Source of the DNA: CAZRCZ01 sp964598765
GTDB lineage: Bacteria > Sumerlaeota > Sumerlaeia > MVZB01 > JAJFLK01
Length of the DNA: 64,000 nt
Assembly: GCA_964598765.1 (NCBI GenBank)
Contig: CAZRCZ010000006.1
Coordinates: 62,001 to 126,000 of the forward strand
Direction of reading: 5' to 3'
Positions 34,094 through 43,500 of this stretch are shown one piece after another (within the stretch, counting starts at the first letter, position 1; each line of letters opens with the position of its first letter). The notes below the pieces were generated by a model that did not search any database, was not told where the DNA came from, and was given only the letters and a program-made list of their open reading frames with translations. Position numbers and translations under genes: made by a program.

Positions 34094-36183
34094 GCGGAGG
34101 CTCCTTTCTCCTTGAGCGCGGCCAGAACCTTGGCCGGCGTGATCGGCAGACTGCGGACGCGCGCGCCGATGGCATTGGCGACCGCGTTGGCGATGGCGCC
34201 CGGTCCTCCGATAATCGGCGGCTCGCCGAGCGAACGGACGCCCGTCGCCGTCTTCGGCACGTCCAGAATCGGAATGATCTCGGGCATGTCCACGGGGCCG
34301 GGAAGTTTATACCATTCCATATTCGGGTTGACCGGCGCGCCGTTGACCGCGTTCAAGACACGCTCTTCAAAAAGCGCGAAGCCCAAGGCTTGAATCGTCC
34401 CGCCGACGACTTGGCTTTCGCCGGTTTTGCGATTGACCGGAACGCCGCATTGTTGGATCGTGACCATCTTGATCACGCGGACGATTCCGGTTTCGGTGTC
34501 CACTTCGACTTCGGCCATGCAGACGCCGTCGGAATCTCCCTCGCCTCGAAATTTGGGGTCTCCCTTGCTGATCGTCGCGCCCAGATAATCAGGGACGATC
34601 AATTTACAGGCATCTTGCCAACCCATTTTTTTCGCGCCGTCCGCCGAAGCAACGATCGCGTCACCTTTGATCGCCAGCGTTTCGGGTCCGACGTTGAGTT
34701 CCTTCGCGGCCAAAGCTAGAAGTTCTCCCTTGGCCTGCTCGGTCACTTGAATAATCGGCGGCGCGATGGAACGCGAAGCCACCGAACCTCCGGAGAACGG
34801 ACCGATAGGATAATTCGTCGAGCCGCAATTGCCCGTGATGAACTTTCGATCCAAGCCCAAGGTGTGGGCGGCCAAATCCACAAGCAGGGTTCGGGTTCCC
34901 GTCCCGATGTCCTGAGCGCCGGAGAAAATCTCGACTTTGCCGTCGCGGTGGATGCGGATTTCCGCGCCTGAGCCGAAGAAAAATTTATTTTCCCACTCCG
35001 CCGCTCCGACGCCGAAGCCGCGCTTCACTTTGCCCGGCCATGTTCCGTCCGGTTTGCGCCGATCCCATCCGATTTCTTTCGCGGCAACGTCGTATTGCGC
35101 CTTGCGCGACGCGCTTGTTTCATTCATTTTCCGAAATTCAATCGGGTCAATATTCGCGACCAACGCAAGCTCATCGAGCAAGCTTTCAATCGCAAACGCG
35201 CCTTGAGGATAGCCGGGCGCGCGCTGGGGCCGCGCGGGACAGGAACTCAACGCGACGTCCTTCTGTCCCCTGCGAGCGTCGAGCAATGTGCCCATGCCGT
35301 AAGTCGGAACCTTCACACCGCCGCCGCCGCCGGCGATGCCCGTTCCGGCCCATGATTGGAACCGCCCTCCAAGAATCTTCCCCTTCTCGTCCACGCCGAC
35401 CTTGTAGTATTGAAGCGAACTGGGGCGCATCCCCGTGTCGCGCGATTGATCCTTGCGCGTGTTGACGACCTTGCAAGGGCGATTGAACTTCTTCGCCATC
35501 TGCGCGGCGAGTTTGCCTTCGATGCCAAGCGAAAGTTTGCACCCGAATCCGCCGCCGACGTAATCGGCTATGACTTCAATGTTTGCCTTGGGGAGTCCGA
35601 AATCCTCTTCCAGTCCGTCGCGGAAAGCGAAGACCCCTTGCGTCGAACCCCAAATTTTTCCTTTGCCGTCGGCCAACTGCGCGACCGCGCAGTGGACTTC
35701 CAGCGGAACGTGGTGCTGGACCTGTGTTTCGTAGGTCGCCTCGACGACGTGCGCCGACTTGCCGAAAATTTCGTCCAATTGCTTTTGTTGATCCTCAGCC
35801 AAAGGAGGCAATTGCCCCGCTTCTTGACGGAGACTGGTTTTGGGCGTTCCATGCTCCCATTTCATCTTGAGCGCGGCCATCGCGTCGTCAATCAATTGCG
35901 GACTTTCCGCGCAGACATAGCCGACCGATTGCCCTGCGTATTTGCCCCGGTCCTGCGGCTCCAACACAACATCCAGCACGCCTTTGATTTTTTTCGCTGA
36001 TTCGATTTCCGAACTGACCAGCTTCGCTTCGGCAAACGGCGACCGGATATGCCGCGCGTGAATCATGTTCGGCAGGCTGACGTCGTAGCTGTATTTCGCC
36101 GCGCCGGTGACTTTAGCGCGTCCGTCCACGCGCGAGCCGTCGTTCTCCATCGCCACGCGGTTTCTTGCGTCGGTGGTTGACAT
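34090..36183 (-). CDS. paoC: Periplasmic aldehyde oxidoreductase, molybdenum subunit (PaoC/YagR-like)
   Basis: 697 residues of the xanthine oxidase family large subunit. DGRAKVTGAAKYSYDV starts the first domain. VGGGFGCKLSLGIEGKLAA binds the molybdopterin, RAPGYPQGAFAIESLLDEL lies at the active-site channel, and VRSLGEPPIIGGPGAIANA contains the catalytic Glu. It hydroxylates aldehydes to acids (aromatic aldehydes in E. coli). The shorter length than xanthine dehydrogenase fits Pao. Cytosine-dinucleotide Moco is used by close homologues; no moco gene is in the window. Confidence 0.92.
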   Translation of the reverse strand: MSTTDARNRVAMENDGSRVDGRAKVTGAAKYSYDVSLPNMIHARHIRSPFAEAKLVSSEIESAKKIKGVLDVVLEPQDRGKYAGQSVGYVCAESPQLIDDAMAALKMKWEHGTPKTSLRQEAGQLPPLAEDQQKQLDEIFGKSAHVVEATYETQVQHHVPLEVHCAVAQLADGKGKIWGSTQGVFAFRDGLEEDFGLPKANIEVIADYVGGGFGCKLSLGIEGKLAAQMAKKFNRPCKVVNTRKDQSRDTGMRPSSLQYYKVGVDEKGKILGGRFQSWAGTGIAGGGGGVKVPTYGMGTLLDARRGQKDVALSSCPARPQRAPGYPQGAFAIESLLDELALVANIDPIEFRKMNETSASRKAQYDVAAKEIGWDRRKPDGTWPGKVKRGFGVGAAEWENKFFFGSGAEIRIHRDGKVEIFSGAQDIGTGTRTLLVDLAAHTLGLDRKFITGNCGSTNYPIGPFSGGSVASRSIAPPIIQVTEQAKGELLALAAKELNVGPETLAIKGDAIVASADGAKKMGWQDACKLIVPDYLGATISKGDPKFRGEGDSDGVCMAEVEVDTETGIVRVIKMVTIQQCGVPVNRKTGESQVVGGTIQALGFALFEERVLNAVNGAPVNPNMEWYKLPGPVDMPEIIPILDVPKTATGVRSLGEPPIIGGPGAIANAVANAIGARVRSLPITPAKVLAALKEKGASA

Positions 36184-36189
36184 GGTTGC

Positions 36190-36810
36190 TCAAGCCTCCT
36201 TCTGCGCCGCGGACATGACCGCCGAGAAAACATTCGTGTAGGTTCCGCATCGGCAGATGTTGCCCGAAAGCCCCGCTTTAAGCTGATCGAGCGTCGGTTT
36301 GGGATTCTCTTTCAGAAAAGCGTGCGCGCGCATGACGAAACCGGGCGTGCAGAATCCGCACTGTTGGGCGTCATGCTCGATGAATCCCTCTTGAACCCGA
36401 TCCAGCGTTCCATCGGGCTTGGCCAATCCTTCGATCGTGGTGATTTCTTTGCCTTGCGCGTCAATGGCGAGCATCATGCATGAGCAAACCGATTCGCCGT
36501 CGAGGGAAACCGTGCATCCGCCGCAGGCTCCCCGATCGCAGACTTTCTTCGAGCCGGTCAGATCGAGCTTGTCGCGCAGGGTATCGAGAAGCGTCATGCG
36601 CGGTTCGACCTCGACCGATTTCATCTGGCCGTTGATCTTCAAGGAAAGTTTAACAGGACCCGGGCCGGTGGCTCCCGCTTTGGCTTCATCCGCGCCCGCC
36701 AGCGGCAGACCCAGCGGCAACGCCACCGTTCCCGCCGCAAGACCCATACCTTGGAGGAAACTTCGGCGCGAAATGCCGCCTCCCCCTTTGTCTTCTGACC
36801 TAGTGCTCAT
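36190..36810 (-). CDS. paoA: Periplasmic aldehyde oxidoreductase, 2Fe-2S subunit with Tat signal (PaoA/YagT-like)
   Basis: 206 residues. A twin-arginine signal (SRRSFLQGMGLAAGTVALPL) directs export of the folded complex. Plant-type [2Fe-2S] ligands are CDRGACGGCTVSLDG and C following, and the second cluster is QQCGFCTPGFVMRA with NICRCGTYTNV. A strong AAAGGAGA lies nine bases upstream of the ATG, and this is the first gene of paoA-paoC-paoB-cys-rich. The order A-C-B differs from the E. coli order A-B-C. Confidence 0.93.
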   Translation of the reverse strand: MSTRSEDKGGGGISRRSFLQGMGLAAGTVALPLGLPLAGADEAKAGATGPGPVKLSLKINGQMKSVEVEPRMTLLDTLRDKLDLTGSKKVCDRGACGGCTVSLDGESVCSCMMLAIDAQGKEITTIEGLAKPDGTLDRVQEGFIEHDAQQCGFCTPGFVMRAHAFLKENPKPTLDQLKAGLSGNICRCGTYTNVFSAVMSAAQKEA

Positions 36811-37063
36811 CTTTTCGGGTCTCCTTTGCGTTCTTCTGGTCGAAACGATTTGCTCTTATCATGGATAAAATAGACGATTTCTCACGCTCCCTGCATCGAG
36901 TATTCTTATACAAATGTTCGCGCGTGAACGGCAATAGAAAACGCGAACTTTTCCGAACCGCGAAGATTCTAATTGTAGCCTTCAACCGCATGGCGTTGCG
37001 TCCTTGTCTCGCGCTATACTGAATTACGAGGAATTCGGAGACGCCGGTTCCGAGAGATCTTCC

Positions 37064-37342
37064 ATGCTTTCCCATTCGTCTTCATCTTTGGCCGATGAGC
37101 TTCAGCTTGGCGCGGACCGCATTTACAACCTCATCATGCACACCGATCTGGAATGGATTGACATCGAAATTCAGATCGGACAACTGCGGGAACGATGCCG
37201 GGAGCGCGCGCCCGAAAAAGTCGAATTGTTCGATGCGATCTATGGAAGCCGATTTGTCCGGCTTTGGGAACAATGGCGCTTGCAGGGGGACACTTCTTGG
37301 ACTTGGCGCGATTCCGAGCCTCCTTTTCGATTTTCAGGCTAG
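37064..37342 (+). CDS. Hypothetical small protein
   Basis: 92 residues if ATG 37064 is the start; a TTG at 37004 would add 20. It is not recognised. The middle is helical and charged (IEIQIGQLRERCRERAPEKV), with a conserved-looking YGSRFVRLWEQWR and no signal or membrane segment. Codon use resembles the neighbours, and the opposite-strand reading is poorer. It is divergent from paoA and upstream of rpoD. No Shine-Dalgarno is evident. Moderately likely to be real. Confidence 0.55.
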   Translation: MLSHSSSSLADELQLGADRIYNLIMHTDLEWIDIEIQIGQLRERCRERAPEKVELFDAIYGSRFVRLWEQWRLQGDTSWTWRDSEPPFRFSG

Positions 37343-37508
37343 GCAATCCTTTCACCTAAACCCTGTTATTTCAGTGCTATAAGCGTCACGAAAAGGCGAA
37401 AATTCTTTCGCTGAAGAAACAAACTTATTCCCCTCTTCCATCATCCTTTATAGATGAAGGGAGGCATACGGCGTCCGATAATTTTTGCGAACGATTGTCT
37501 CATGTGGC

Positions 37509-37537
37509 TTGAAAATGAGTCGGCCCTTTGCTAGTAT
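37509..37537 (+). promoter_or_regulatory. Sigma-70-type promoter of rpoD, nearly leaderless
   Basis: -35 TTGAAA (37509-37514) and -10 TAGTAT (37532-37537) are separated by 17 bp, ideal sigma-70 spacing. Transcription would begin about 37543-37545, two to four bases before the rpoD ATG at 37547, giving an almost leaderless mRNA. Confidence 0.6.
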
Positions 37538-37546
37538 GTGAAGGTT

Positions 37547-39409
37547 ATGCCTGCCATTGGAAACAATCGCCCCGCGAAAAACGGAGAAAAGAAACCGCCC
37601 CCCGCAAACACGATGACTACCGCAACCGCCACGACTAAAGACACCGCCAAAGAGGAAGGCAAGGACAAGATCAACTTTGAGCCGATCTTGGAACTTGGCC
37701 GCGAAAAAGGGCATCTGACCTACGACGAGATTAACGAGCGTTTGCCTGAAAACATTTCGCCCGAGGACATGGACGAATTGTTCGAGGAACTGGAAGCGCT
37801 GAACGTCAGCGTCGGCGACGAGCCGGGGGAACGGGACCTCTTCCGCGCCGAGGAAAAGGACGAGGTCGAGCGCGTGGCCGAGCCATTTCAAGAGGAGGTC
37901 GCCTCCGAGGATTTGGAAACGGCGAAGATTGACGATCCGGTCCGCCTGTATCTGATGGAAATGGGGAAGGTTCCCCTTCTGACGCGCGAGGAGGAAGTTT
38001 CGCTCGCCAAGCAGATCGAGGCGGGACGGCACAAGATCACGCGGGCCATCGCGCGCGCCGCCGTCACCTCGCAGGAATTGAAAAGCATCTACTCGCGGCT
38101 GGAGCAAAGCGCGATTAGCCTGAATGATCTCCTGCGCGCCAACATTGACGAAACCAACCCCGACGAGCGCACTCGGGTGGTCAAGCGGACGATGGCGAAA
38201 CTGCAGGAAGTTTTCCACATCTACGAGAGTATCGAGGCCGACAAGGACACCGCCTACGGCGCGATGATCACCAAGGAGGAAGCCGAGCCTCTGCTCCAGC
38301 GGATGGAGGCCAAGCGCGAAAAATTGGTCCGCTCCATGATCGGCGTGGACCTTAATTACAACATCATCGAGCAGATCGTGGCGAAAATTCGGTTCGTCTA
38401 TAACCGGCTCAAGGCGGCGCACGACGAAATTCAATCCATCATTCGACGCACGGCGCTTTCCGAGGAGGAATTGAGCCGGATCGTGAAACGGACCAAGCGC
38501 AATTCCCCCGAAGCCAAGGCGCTGAACCGCAAATACGGATTCACGATTGACGAAATGATCAAGATGCACAAGCAGGTCCGCGTCGCATGGAAGCTGATCA
38601 AGCGGATGGAGCGGGAGATCGGCAACACCTACGAGGAATTAAAGACAATCGTCAAGGCGATTGACATCGGCGAGCGCGAGGCTCACGAGGCCAAGATGAA
38701 GGTCGTCGAGGCCAATCTTCGTCTGGTCGTCTCCATCGCCAAGAAATACACCAACCGCGGGTTGCAGTTCCTCGACCTGATTCAAGAGGGGAACATCGGC
38801 CTCATGCGCGCGGTGGACAAGTTCGAGTATCAGCGCGGCTACAAGTTCTCGACCTATGCGACGTGGTGGATTCGTCAGGCGGTCACGCGCGCCATCGCCG
38901 ATCAGGCGCGCACGATCCGAATTCCGGTCCACATGATCGAGACGATCAACAAGCTCTCGCGCGTCTCCCGCGCCTTGGTGCAGGAACTCGGGCGCGAGCC
39001 GACACCGGAGGAAATCGCCGACAAGATGGAGATGCCGGTCGAGAAAATCCGCCGGGTGTTCAAGATCGCGCAACAGCCGATTTCACTCGAAACGCCCATC
39101 GGCGAGGACAGCGACAGCCATTTTGGGGACTTCATCGAGGATCAGGACGCGACCAGCCCGGTGCAGGCGACGGCCTACAGGCTGATGCAGGAAAAGATCG
39201 AGGACGTGCTGAATTCCCTGACCGACCGCGAGGAAAAGGTTCTGCGGTTGCGCTTCGGCATCGGGAACAACGACTTCCCGCGCACGCTGGAGGAAGTCGG
39301 AACGATTTTCAACGTCACGCGCGAGCGAGTCCGCCAGATCGAAACCAAGGCGCTCAACAAAATCCGCCACCCGAGCCGCCGCAAGAAACTAATCGAATTC
39401 ATGGAATAA
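37547..39409 (+). CDS. rpoD: RNA polymerase primary sigma factor RpoD
   Basis: 620 residues from ATG 37547 (a GTG at 37538 is possible but lies against the -10 box). Region 1.1-like acidic N terminus (LTYDEINERLPENISPEDMD), region 1.2 (DPVRLYLMEMGKVPLLTREE), region 2 with GLQFLDLIQEGNIGLMRAVD and TWWIRQAVTRAIADQARTIR, region 3, and region 4 with RTLEEVGTIFNVTRERVRQI (HTH) are all present. The long insert between 1.2 and 2 is of primary-sigma type. It is monocistronic by position. Confidence 0.97.
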   Translation: MPAIGNNRPAKNGEKKPPPANTMTTATATTKDTAKEEGKDKINFEPILELGREKGHLTYDEINERLPENISPEDMDELFEELEALNVSVGDEPGERDLFRAEEKDEVERVAEPFQEEVASEDLETAKIDDPVRLYLMEMGKVPLLTREEEVSLAKQIEAGRHKITRAIARAAVTSQELKSIYSRLEQSAISLNDLLRANIDETNPDERTRVVKRTMAKLQEVFHIYESIEADKDTAYGAMITKEEAEPLLQRMEAKREKLVRSMIGVDLNYNIIEQIVAKIRFVYNRLKAAHDEIQSIIRRTALSEEELSRIVKRTKRNSPEAKALNRKYGFTIDEMIKMHKQVRVAWKLIKRMEREIGNTYEELKTIVKAIDIGEREAHEAKMKVVEANLRLVVSIAKKYTNRGLQFLDLIQEGNIGLMRAVDKFEYQRGYKFSTYATWWIRQAVTRAIADQARTIRIPVHMIETINKLSRVSRALVQELGREPTPEEIADKMEMPVEKIRRVFKIAQQPISLETPIGEDSDSHFGDFIEDQDATSPVQATAYRLMQEKIEDVLNSLTDREEKVLRLRFGIGNNDFPRTLEEVGTIFNVTRERVRQIETKALNKIRHPSRRKKLIEFME

Positions 39410-39460
39410 GATCGAGATCGCTCTCCAGCGCCTTGAAGCAAATTTTTTCGGCAGTGATAT

Positions 39461-42400
39461 TTAGTGGGCTGTCTGATTTCCGCCCGTGGATGGGGCGGAT
39501 GTCGTTCCGCCGCCGTATGCGGACCGTCCCGTGGCTTGATTGCGATTCAGTTCGCTTGGATTCTTGGGACGGGAATAAACGGGACCGTTGTAGGTCGGCA
39601 ACGTCACCTCATGAAACGGCTTTTGCTTCATAATTCCGGCGGCCAGATCGGTTGTCTTCCCTTCCGCGACCCCAAACCGAATGTCGGCGTCGGTGGCCGC
39701 GTGATTGTTGGTCCCTAACAGACGGAACGTCACGGTCTCGGGCTGTCCCCGATCCCCCGCAATCAGGCGTTCGGCGGTAAGAACCGTTTGTCGCCGTTGT
39801 TCGCCCGCCATTTTCGGATCAGGAATGTTTTGCGAAAGAACTTTAACACTGAGCGAATCGAAGGCGACCATCATGGCGAACGGATAAACCGTGGTGATTC
39901 GTTTGTCCATGGTGGTTTGTCCCCAGATATCCTGATCTTGGAGAAAATCTCCCATGCCCCGCCACCGGGGATTCGCGCCGGGAGCCACCGCTTGATACCA
40001 CCGATCGGAATTCAAAACATCGGCTCCCACGGAACCGGACACGACCGCGCCATTCGTATTTTGACCCTGAGTCCCCAAGTCCCGGGCTTGCGAAATTCGG
40101 TAGGCCAAATCTTGACCGAGACCCGGCAACGCGGCCAGCACGGCGGGAGACGCGGTGTTGAGGTTGACCCGTCCGAACAAAGCCGGAGGGGCGTCGCGCA
40201 GGGCTTTGATCTTGGCCTCGGTCAAATCCACTTGAGCCGTTGAGCCGAGTTCGACCTGACCCGGGGCCAGTGCGCCGAGAATCGGATTGGTCGGTCTCTT
40301 GGGAGGCACCAACGGCATGAAGACGTCCAACAAATCCATCGTGAACCCGCTTCCGTCCGCCAATCCGGCCAACGCGGGAAGCGGCGTGCTTTGTTGATCC
40401 GTTCCCGTCTGAGTTCCGCCACTGCCGTTCCCCGTCCCCGGGTTTCCGCTGCTTGCGAAAGATTGCGGTCCGGCGGGAACCATTAAAACATCCAGCGTCG
40501 TCAGGAACGGACGATTCTGAAACGCGGAGACCAATTTCAGCAGAGTTTGATCCTGCGGCGACTGAGTCGGAGCATTGTAGTTGGACTTGAGCGGCGTTGC
40601 CGGGAACGTGTCCTTCACGTCATAGACGTCCTTGTGGTCAAACGGCTGAATCCGCTGGAACGAGCGCTTGGACCCTCCTGCAAGCCGTCCGTCCTTGTAG
40701 GGAAACGAATCAACCAAAACGCCCTGCTTGTCAAAGAGGGAAACCGTTCCGGCGTCGTCCGGAAGATTGAACAGCGGTTCCACCTGAATCTGCGTCCCGA
40801 GTCCGGTCGGAACGACGCCAAAAAGCGCGTAAAGCGACCCTTGCCCCGGAACCTTGCTGGGCGTCGGGTCGGTTGAGTCGTTGTAGTCGTCGGTGACGAC
40901 CAGATATCCTCCGGCGGCGAGCGAGCCTTTCAGCCAAATGGCTTGGCCTCCTCCCTCCAATCTCCATCCGGTCAAATCCAGCGCTTTGCCCCAAGGGTTG
41001 ACGATCTCCACGAATTGACCGTTGTCGTCGTCGTAGGACCCGGTGTAAGGAAAAACTTCATTGATGAGCGGAGCGAACTCGAATCCCGTGTAGCTTTTTC
41101 CGGACGTTCCAAGTTGCAAAGTGGTCGGAATGTCGTCGGTGTCCCGATGGTCAATGAGATTGACCGTGAATTGCCCGATCAAGTCCGGGGAGAGATGGGG
41201 GAATTTGGAGGTCAACGCCTTGAAAATTTCCTGCGCGGTCGCCGTGTTCGGATCAATCTGCCGAACGCCGACGGAGTTGCTCTCCAACGTCGCGGGATAA
41301 GCGGGTTGGGAAACCGAGAAAACGGTCAAATTCGGGGCAATCGCGTCAAAAATTTCCCGCGTTATGCCCGGGACCGCCATCAAATCCTCCAAGGCCGTGT
41401 AGGGACGGTCGTCCCCGCGGGGCGGAAGGCGGAAATCGGAGCTAAACTCCGCAGGTTCGTCCATTCCCTCGTCGGGATTGTCCACGACTCCATCGTGATC
41501 GTTGTCCAGTCCATCCTTGGCGATGGATTCCCCCGCTTCGTCAATCTGTCCGTCGCGGTTGTTGTCCAATCCGTCGGCATTGGGAGTCATGGCCGCTTCC
41601 TCCGGATTGTCAATCACCCAATCCTGATCGTTGTCAATGCCGTCGGCGCCGGGATCGATCTTCCCGCTGTTGCAGTTGTCGTCCACGTTGGCAATGCCCG
41701 GCTTTCCATCGGGACCATAACGGTAAGTGACGATGGCGTCGGCCAGTTGTTTGCCCGTGATCGAACCCTTGACCCCTTTGACGCGCAATGCCTCGTCTAT
41801 GAACGCGGCCAAGTGATCGGCGTTGGGTTGGGGAGCCGGTTGAAGCCTCTGTGGGTTCGCCAGATCGGGCAACTGATTCGGGGCCGGTACAATCTGCTGG
41901 TGCGCGGGAGATGGCAATACGGCGTTGACGTTGAATTTGGCGCTTTCGTCCTCGATCACGCTTTGAGCGATGGCTCCCGCAAACAGATTCGCGCCGACGG
42001 GTCCGGAGTTGACGCTCCCGTCCGGTGATTTCGCTCCCGACGGATCCATCCGGCTGTTGGGAGCCGGCGCGCCGGAAACGGGTGAAGGGACTCGTCCCGT
42101 GGGGGGATGAACCTGACGGTTTTGGAAGTCCTGCAAGGCTTGGCTTCGCTCCTGCGAGCGGGCCAAGGCCTTCGCGTCAATCGTCAAGTTCAAGAGCACG
42201 ACGTCTTGGGTTGGGATCGTCGGCGAAATCGAGGAGGCGTTGGAGGTGGAAGAACCAGATACGGTCGGAGGGGGACCGCCCGCGTTTTGATAGGGCTGAA
42301 AATCGGGAACCCCCGTCGTGACGCTGATCCGGGCTTGAACCGCCTCGACGGTGTTGCGCGCCGCTCGAAGCTCGACCCTCGTCACGTAACTCAGCGTCAT

Positions 42401-42499
42401 GGTCAAGAGCGCCAGCACCGCCAGCATGGCGACGACCAGAAGGAAAACCGATCCGCGCCGTCGCCGGAATTTCAGAAAGCCGATGTTCCGGTTTCTCAT
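39461..42499 (-). CDS. gspK: GspK-like minor pseudopilin with Ca-type repeats and inserted lamin-tail domain
   Basis: 1012 residues from ATG 42499, overlapping the gspJ stop (ATGA); typical GspK is ~320. The N-terminal RRRRGSVFLLVVAMLAVLAL is a type III prepilin signal lacking Glu5, as in GspK. Residues ~285-345 hold three acidic repeats (DGIDNDQDWVIDNPEE, DGLDNNRDGQIDEAGE, DGLDNDHDGVVDNPDE) like calcium loops. A helix-hairpin-helix (MAVPGITREIFDAI) follows. Residues ~472-600 are a lamin-tail domain (FVEIVNPWGKALDLTGWRLE). A second helix-hairpin-helix (RVNLNTASPAVLAALPGLG) lies near 770-800. It caps the pseudopilus tip. Confidence 0.85.
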   Translation of the reverse strand: MRNRNIGFLKFRRRRGSVFLLVVAMLAVLALLTMTLSYVTRVELRAARNTVEAVQARISVTTGVPDFQPYQNAGGPPPTVSGSSTSNASSISPTIPTQDVVLLNLTIDAKALARSQERSQALQDFQNRQVHPPTGRVPSPVSGAPAPNSRMDPSGAKSPDGSVNSGPVGANLFAGAIAQSVIEDESAKFNVNAVLPSPAHQQIVPAPNQLPDLANPQRLQPAPQPNADHLAAFIDEALRVKGVKGSITGKQLADAIVTYRYGPDGKPGIANVDDNCNSGKIDPGADGIDNDQDWVIDNPEEAAMTPNADGLDNNRDGQIDEAGESIAKDGLDNDHDGVVDNPDEGMDEPAEFSSDFRLPPRGDDRPYTALEDLMAVPGITREIFDAIAPNLTVFSVSQPAYPATLESNSVGVRQIDPNTATAQEIFKALTSKFPHLSPDLIGQFTVNLIDHRDTDDIPTTLQLGTSGKSYTGFEFAPLINEVFPYTGSYDDDNGQFVEIVNPWGKALDLTGWRLEGGGQAIWLKGSLAAGGYLVVTDDYNDSTDPTPSKVPGQGSLYALFGVVPTGLGTQIQVEPLFNLPDDAGTVSLFDKQGVLVDSFPYKDGRLAGGSKRSFQRIQPFDHKDVYDVKDTFPATPLKSNYNAPTQSPQDQTLLKLVSAFQNRPFLTTLDVLMVPAGPQSFASSGNPGTGNGSGGTQTGTDQQSTPLPALAGLADGSGFTMDLLDVFMPLVPPKRPTNPILGALAPGQVELGSTAQVDLTEAKIKALRDAPPALFGRVNLNTASPAVLAALPGLGQDLAYRISQARDLGTQGQNTNGAVVSGSVGADVLNSDRWYQAVAPGANPRWRGMGDFLQDQDIWGQTTMDKRITTVYPFAMMVAFDSLSVKVLSQNIPDPKMAGEQRRQTVLTAERLIAGDRGQPETVTFRLLGTNNHAATDADIRFGVAEGKTTDLAAGIMKQKPFHEVTLPTYNGPVYSRPKNPSELNRNQATGRSAYGGGTTSAPSTGGNQTAH

Positions 42500-43500
42500 A
42501 TATTCGCCCTCGGATAAAGCGCGTCGCCGATGGTCTGTTCGATGTCCACCGTGGTTTGCATGATCAACGTCTTGACCGGTTTGCCGCCGACGTAATTCTG
42601 ATCCGGCGCCGTGTCCGCATACATCGTCACGCGCATGTAGATGCTCGCCGGCAAGGGAAGTTGGGGAGGATTGAACGTCGGGGCGGCGGTCGAATCCCAA
42701 GTCTCAACCCAATAAGGACGGTCCGCTCGCGGCGTTCCGGGATTGGGATTGGCGTTGGGGTTCCAATACAGAAAATCCAAGCCAAGACAATCGAACGCCA
42801 ACGGCGCGGTGGAAACCACGGGCAACCTGCCGGATGCGGCGGTGAATTCCGTTCGCGCTTGTCGGATCAACACGTTGTTCTGCCCGTCAAATGTTCCGAG
42901 CGTGTAGGTGATCGTACGAAAGAGCATATCGGGAACTGGCACAATCGGCGTGATGCGAAAGACCATTGAATCGCGTCCAAACTTCACGTCTTCATCAACG
43001 TGGAAATCCCCCAGATCGGATTGCGCGACCCCGTATAGAACATTGAACGGCGGTTGCGCGGTGTATTCAAACCGATCATAAAGGAGATTGACCGTTCCGA
43101 TTTTGGCATGGAGATCGTCGGTGGCCGCGCTCCAGTCGTTGTCGTCGTCCAATCCGTTCAGAACCTCCTCGTCCACCCGGCCATCCCGGTCATTGTCAAT
43201 CCCGTCCCCGTAGGGAGCGGTGTTGTTGACGCCAATAAGGGTCGGCGTCGCGCTCGAAATGACCGCGCTGACGGATTTGATCTCGTCGCTTATGGTCATC
43301 ATCGCCGTTCGGGCGTTGCGCAACGCCTCCATCCGCGCCGACATTTCATCCCAAGTTCTCAGCATTTGAATAAAACTGGTGTAAAGCGCGGCCAGAAACG
43401 TCATGGCAATCGCCAAGGCGACCAAGACCTCAAGAAACGTGAACCCACCTGCCGCGCGGCGGTTTCGAAGCAAGAAACTGGGGATCGGCAATTTCATCAA
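42496..43500 (-). CDS. gspJ: GspJ-like minor pseudopilin
   Basis: 334 residues. The prepilin signal is RRAAGGFTFLEVLVALAIAM, cleaved before the Phe with Glu5 present. Residues 98-122 hold DGIDNDRDGRVDEEV and NGLDDDNDW, the same acidic motif found in the neighbouring GspK. The remainder is beta-rich, and longer than typical GspJ (~200). It forms a tip complex with H, I and K. The gene directly abuts the gspI stop and overlaps gspK. Confidence 0.85.
   Translation of the reverse strand: MMKLPIPSFLLRNRRAAGGFTFLEVLVALAIAMTFLAALYTSFIQMLRTWDEMSARMEALRNARTAMMTISDEIKSVSAVISSATPTLIGVNNTAPYGDGIDNDRDGRVDEEVLNGLDDDNDWSAATDDLHAKIGTVNLLYDRFEYTAQPPFNVLYGVAQSDLGDFHVDEDVKFGRDSMVFRITPIVPVPDMLFRTITYTLGTFDGQNNVLIRQARTEFTAASGRLPVVSTAPLAFDCLGLDFLYWNPNANPNPGTPRADRPYWVETWDSTAAPTFNPPQLPLPASIYMRVTMYADTAPDQNYVGGKPVKTLIMQTTVDIEQTIGDALYPRANI

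Noticed and set aside
37448..38569. 373-codon minus-strand open frame
   Set aside because: It is antisense to rpoD and its composition follows from the codon use of the real gene.
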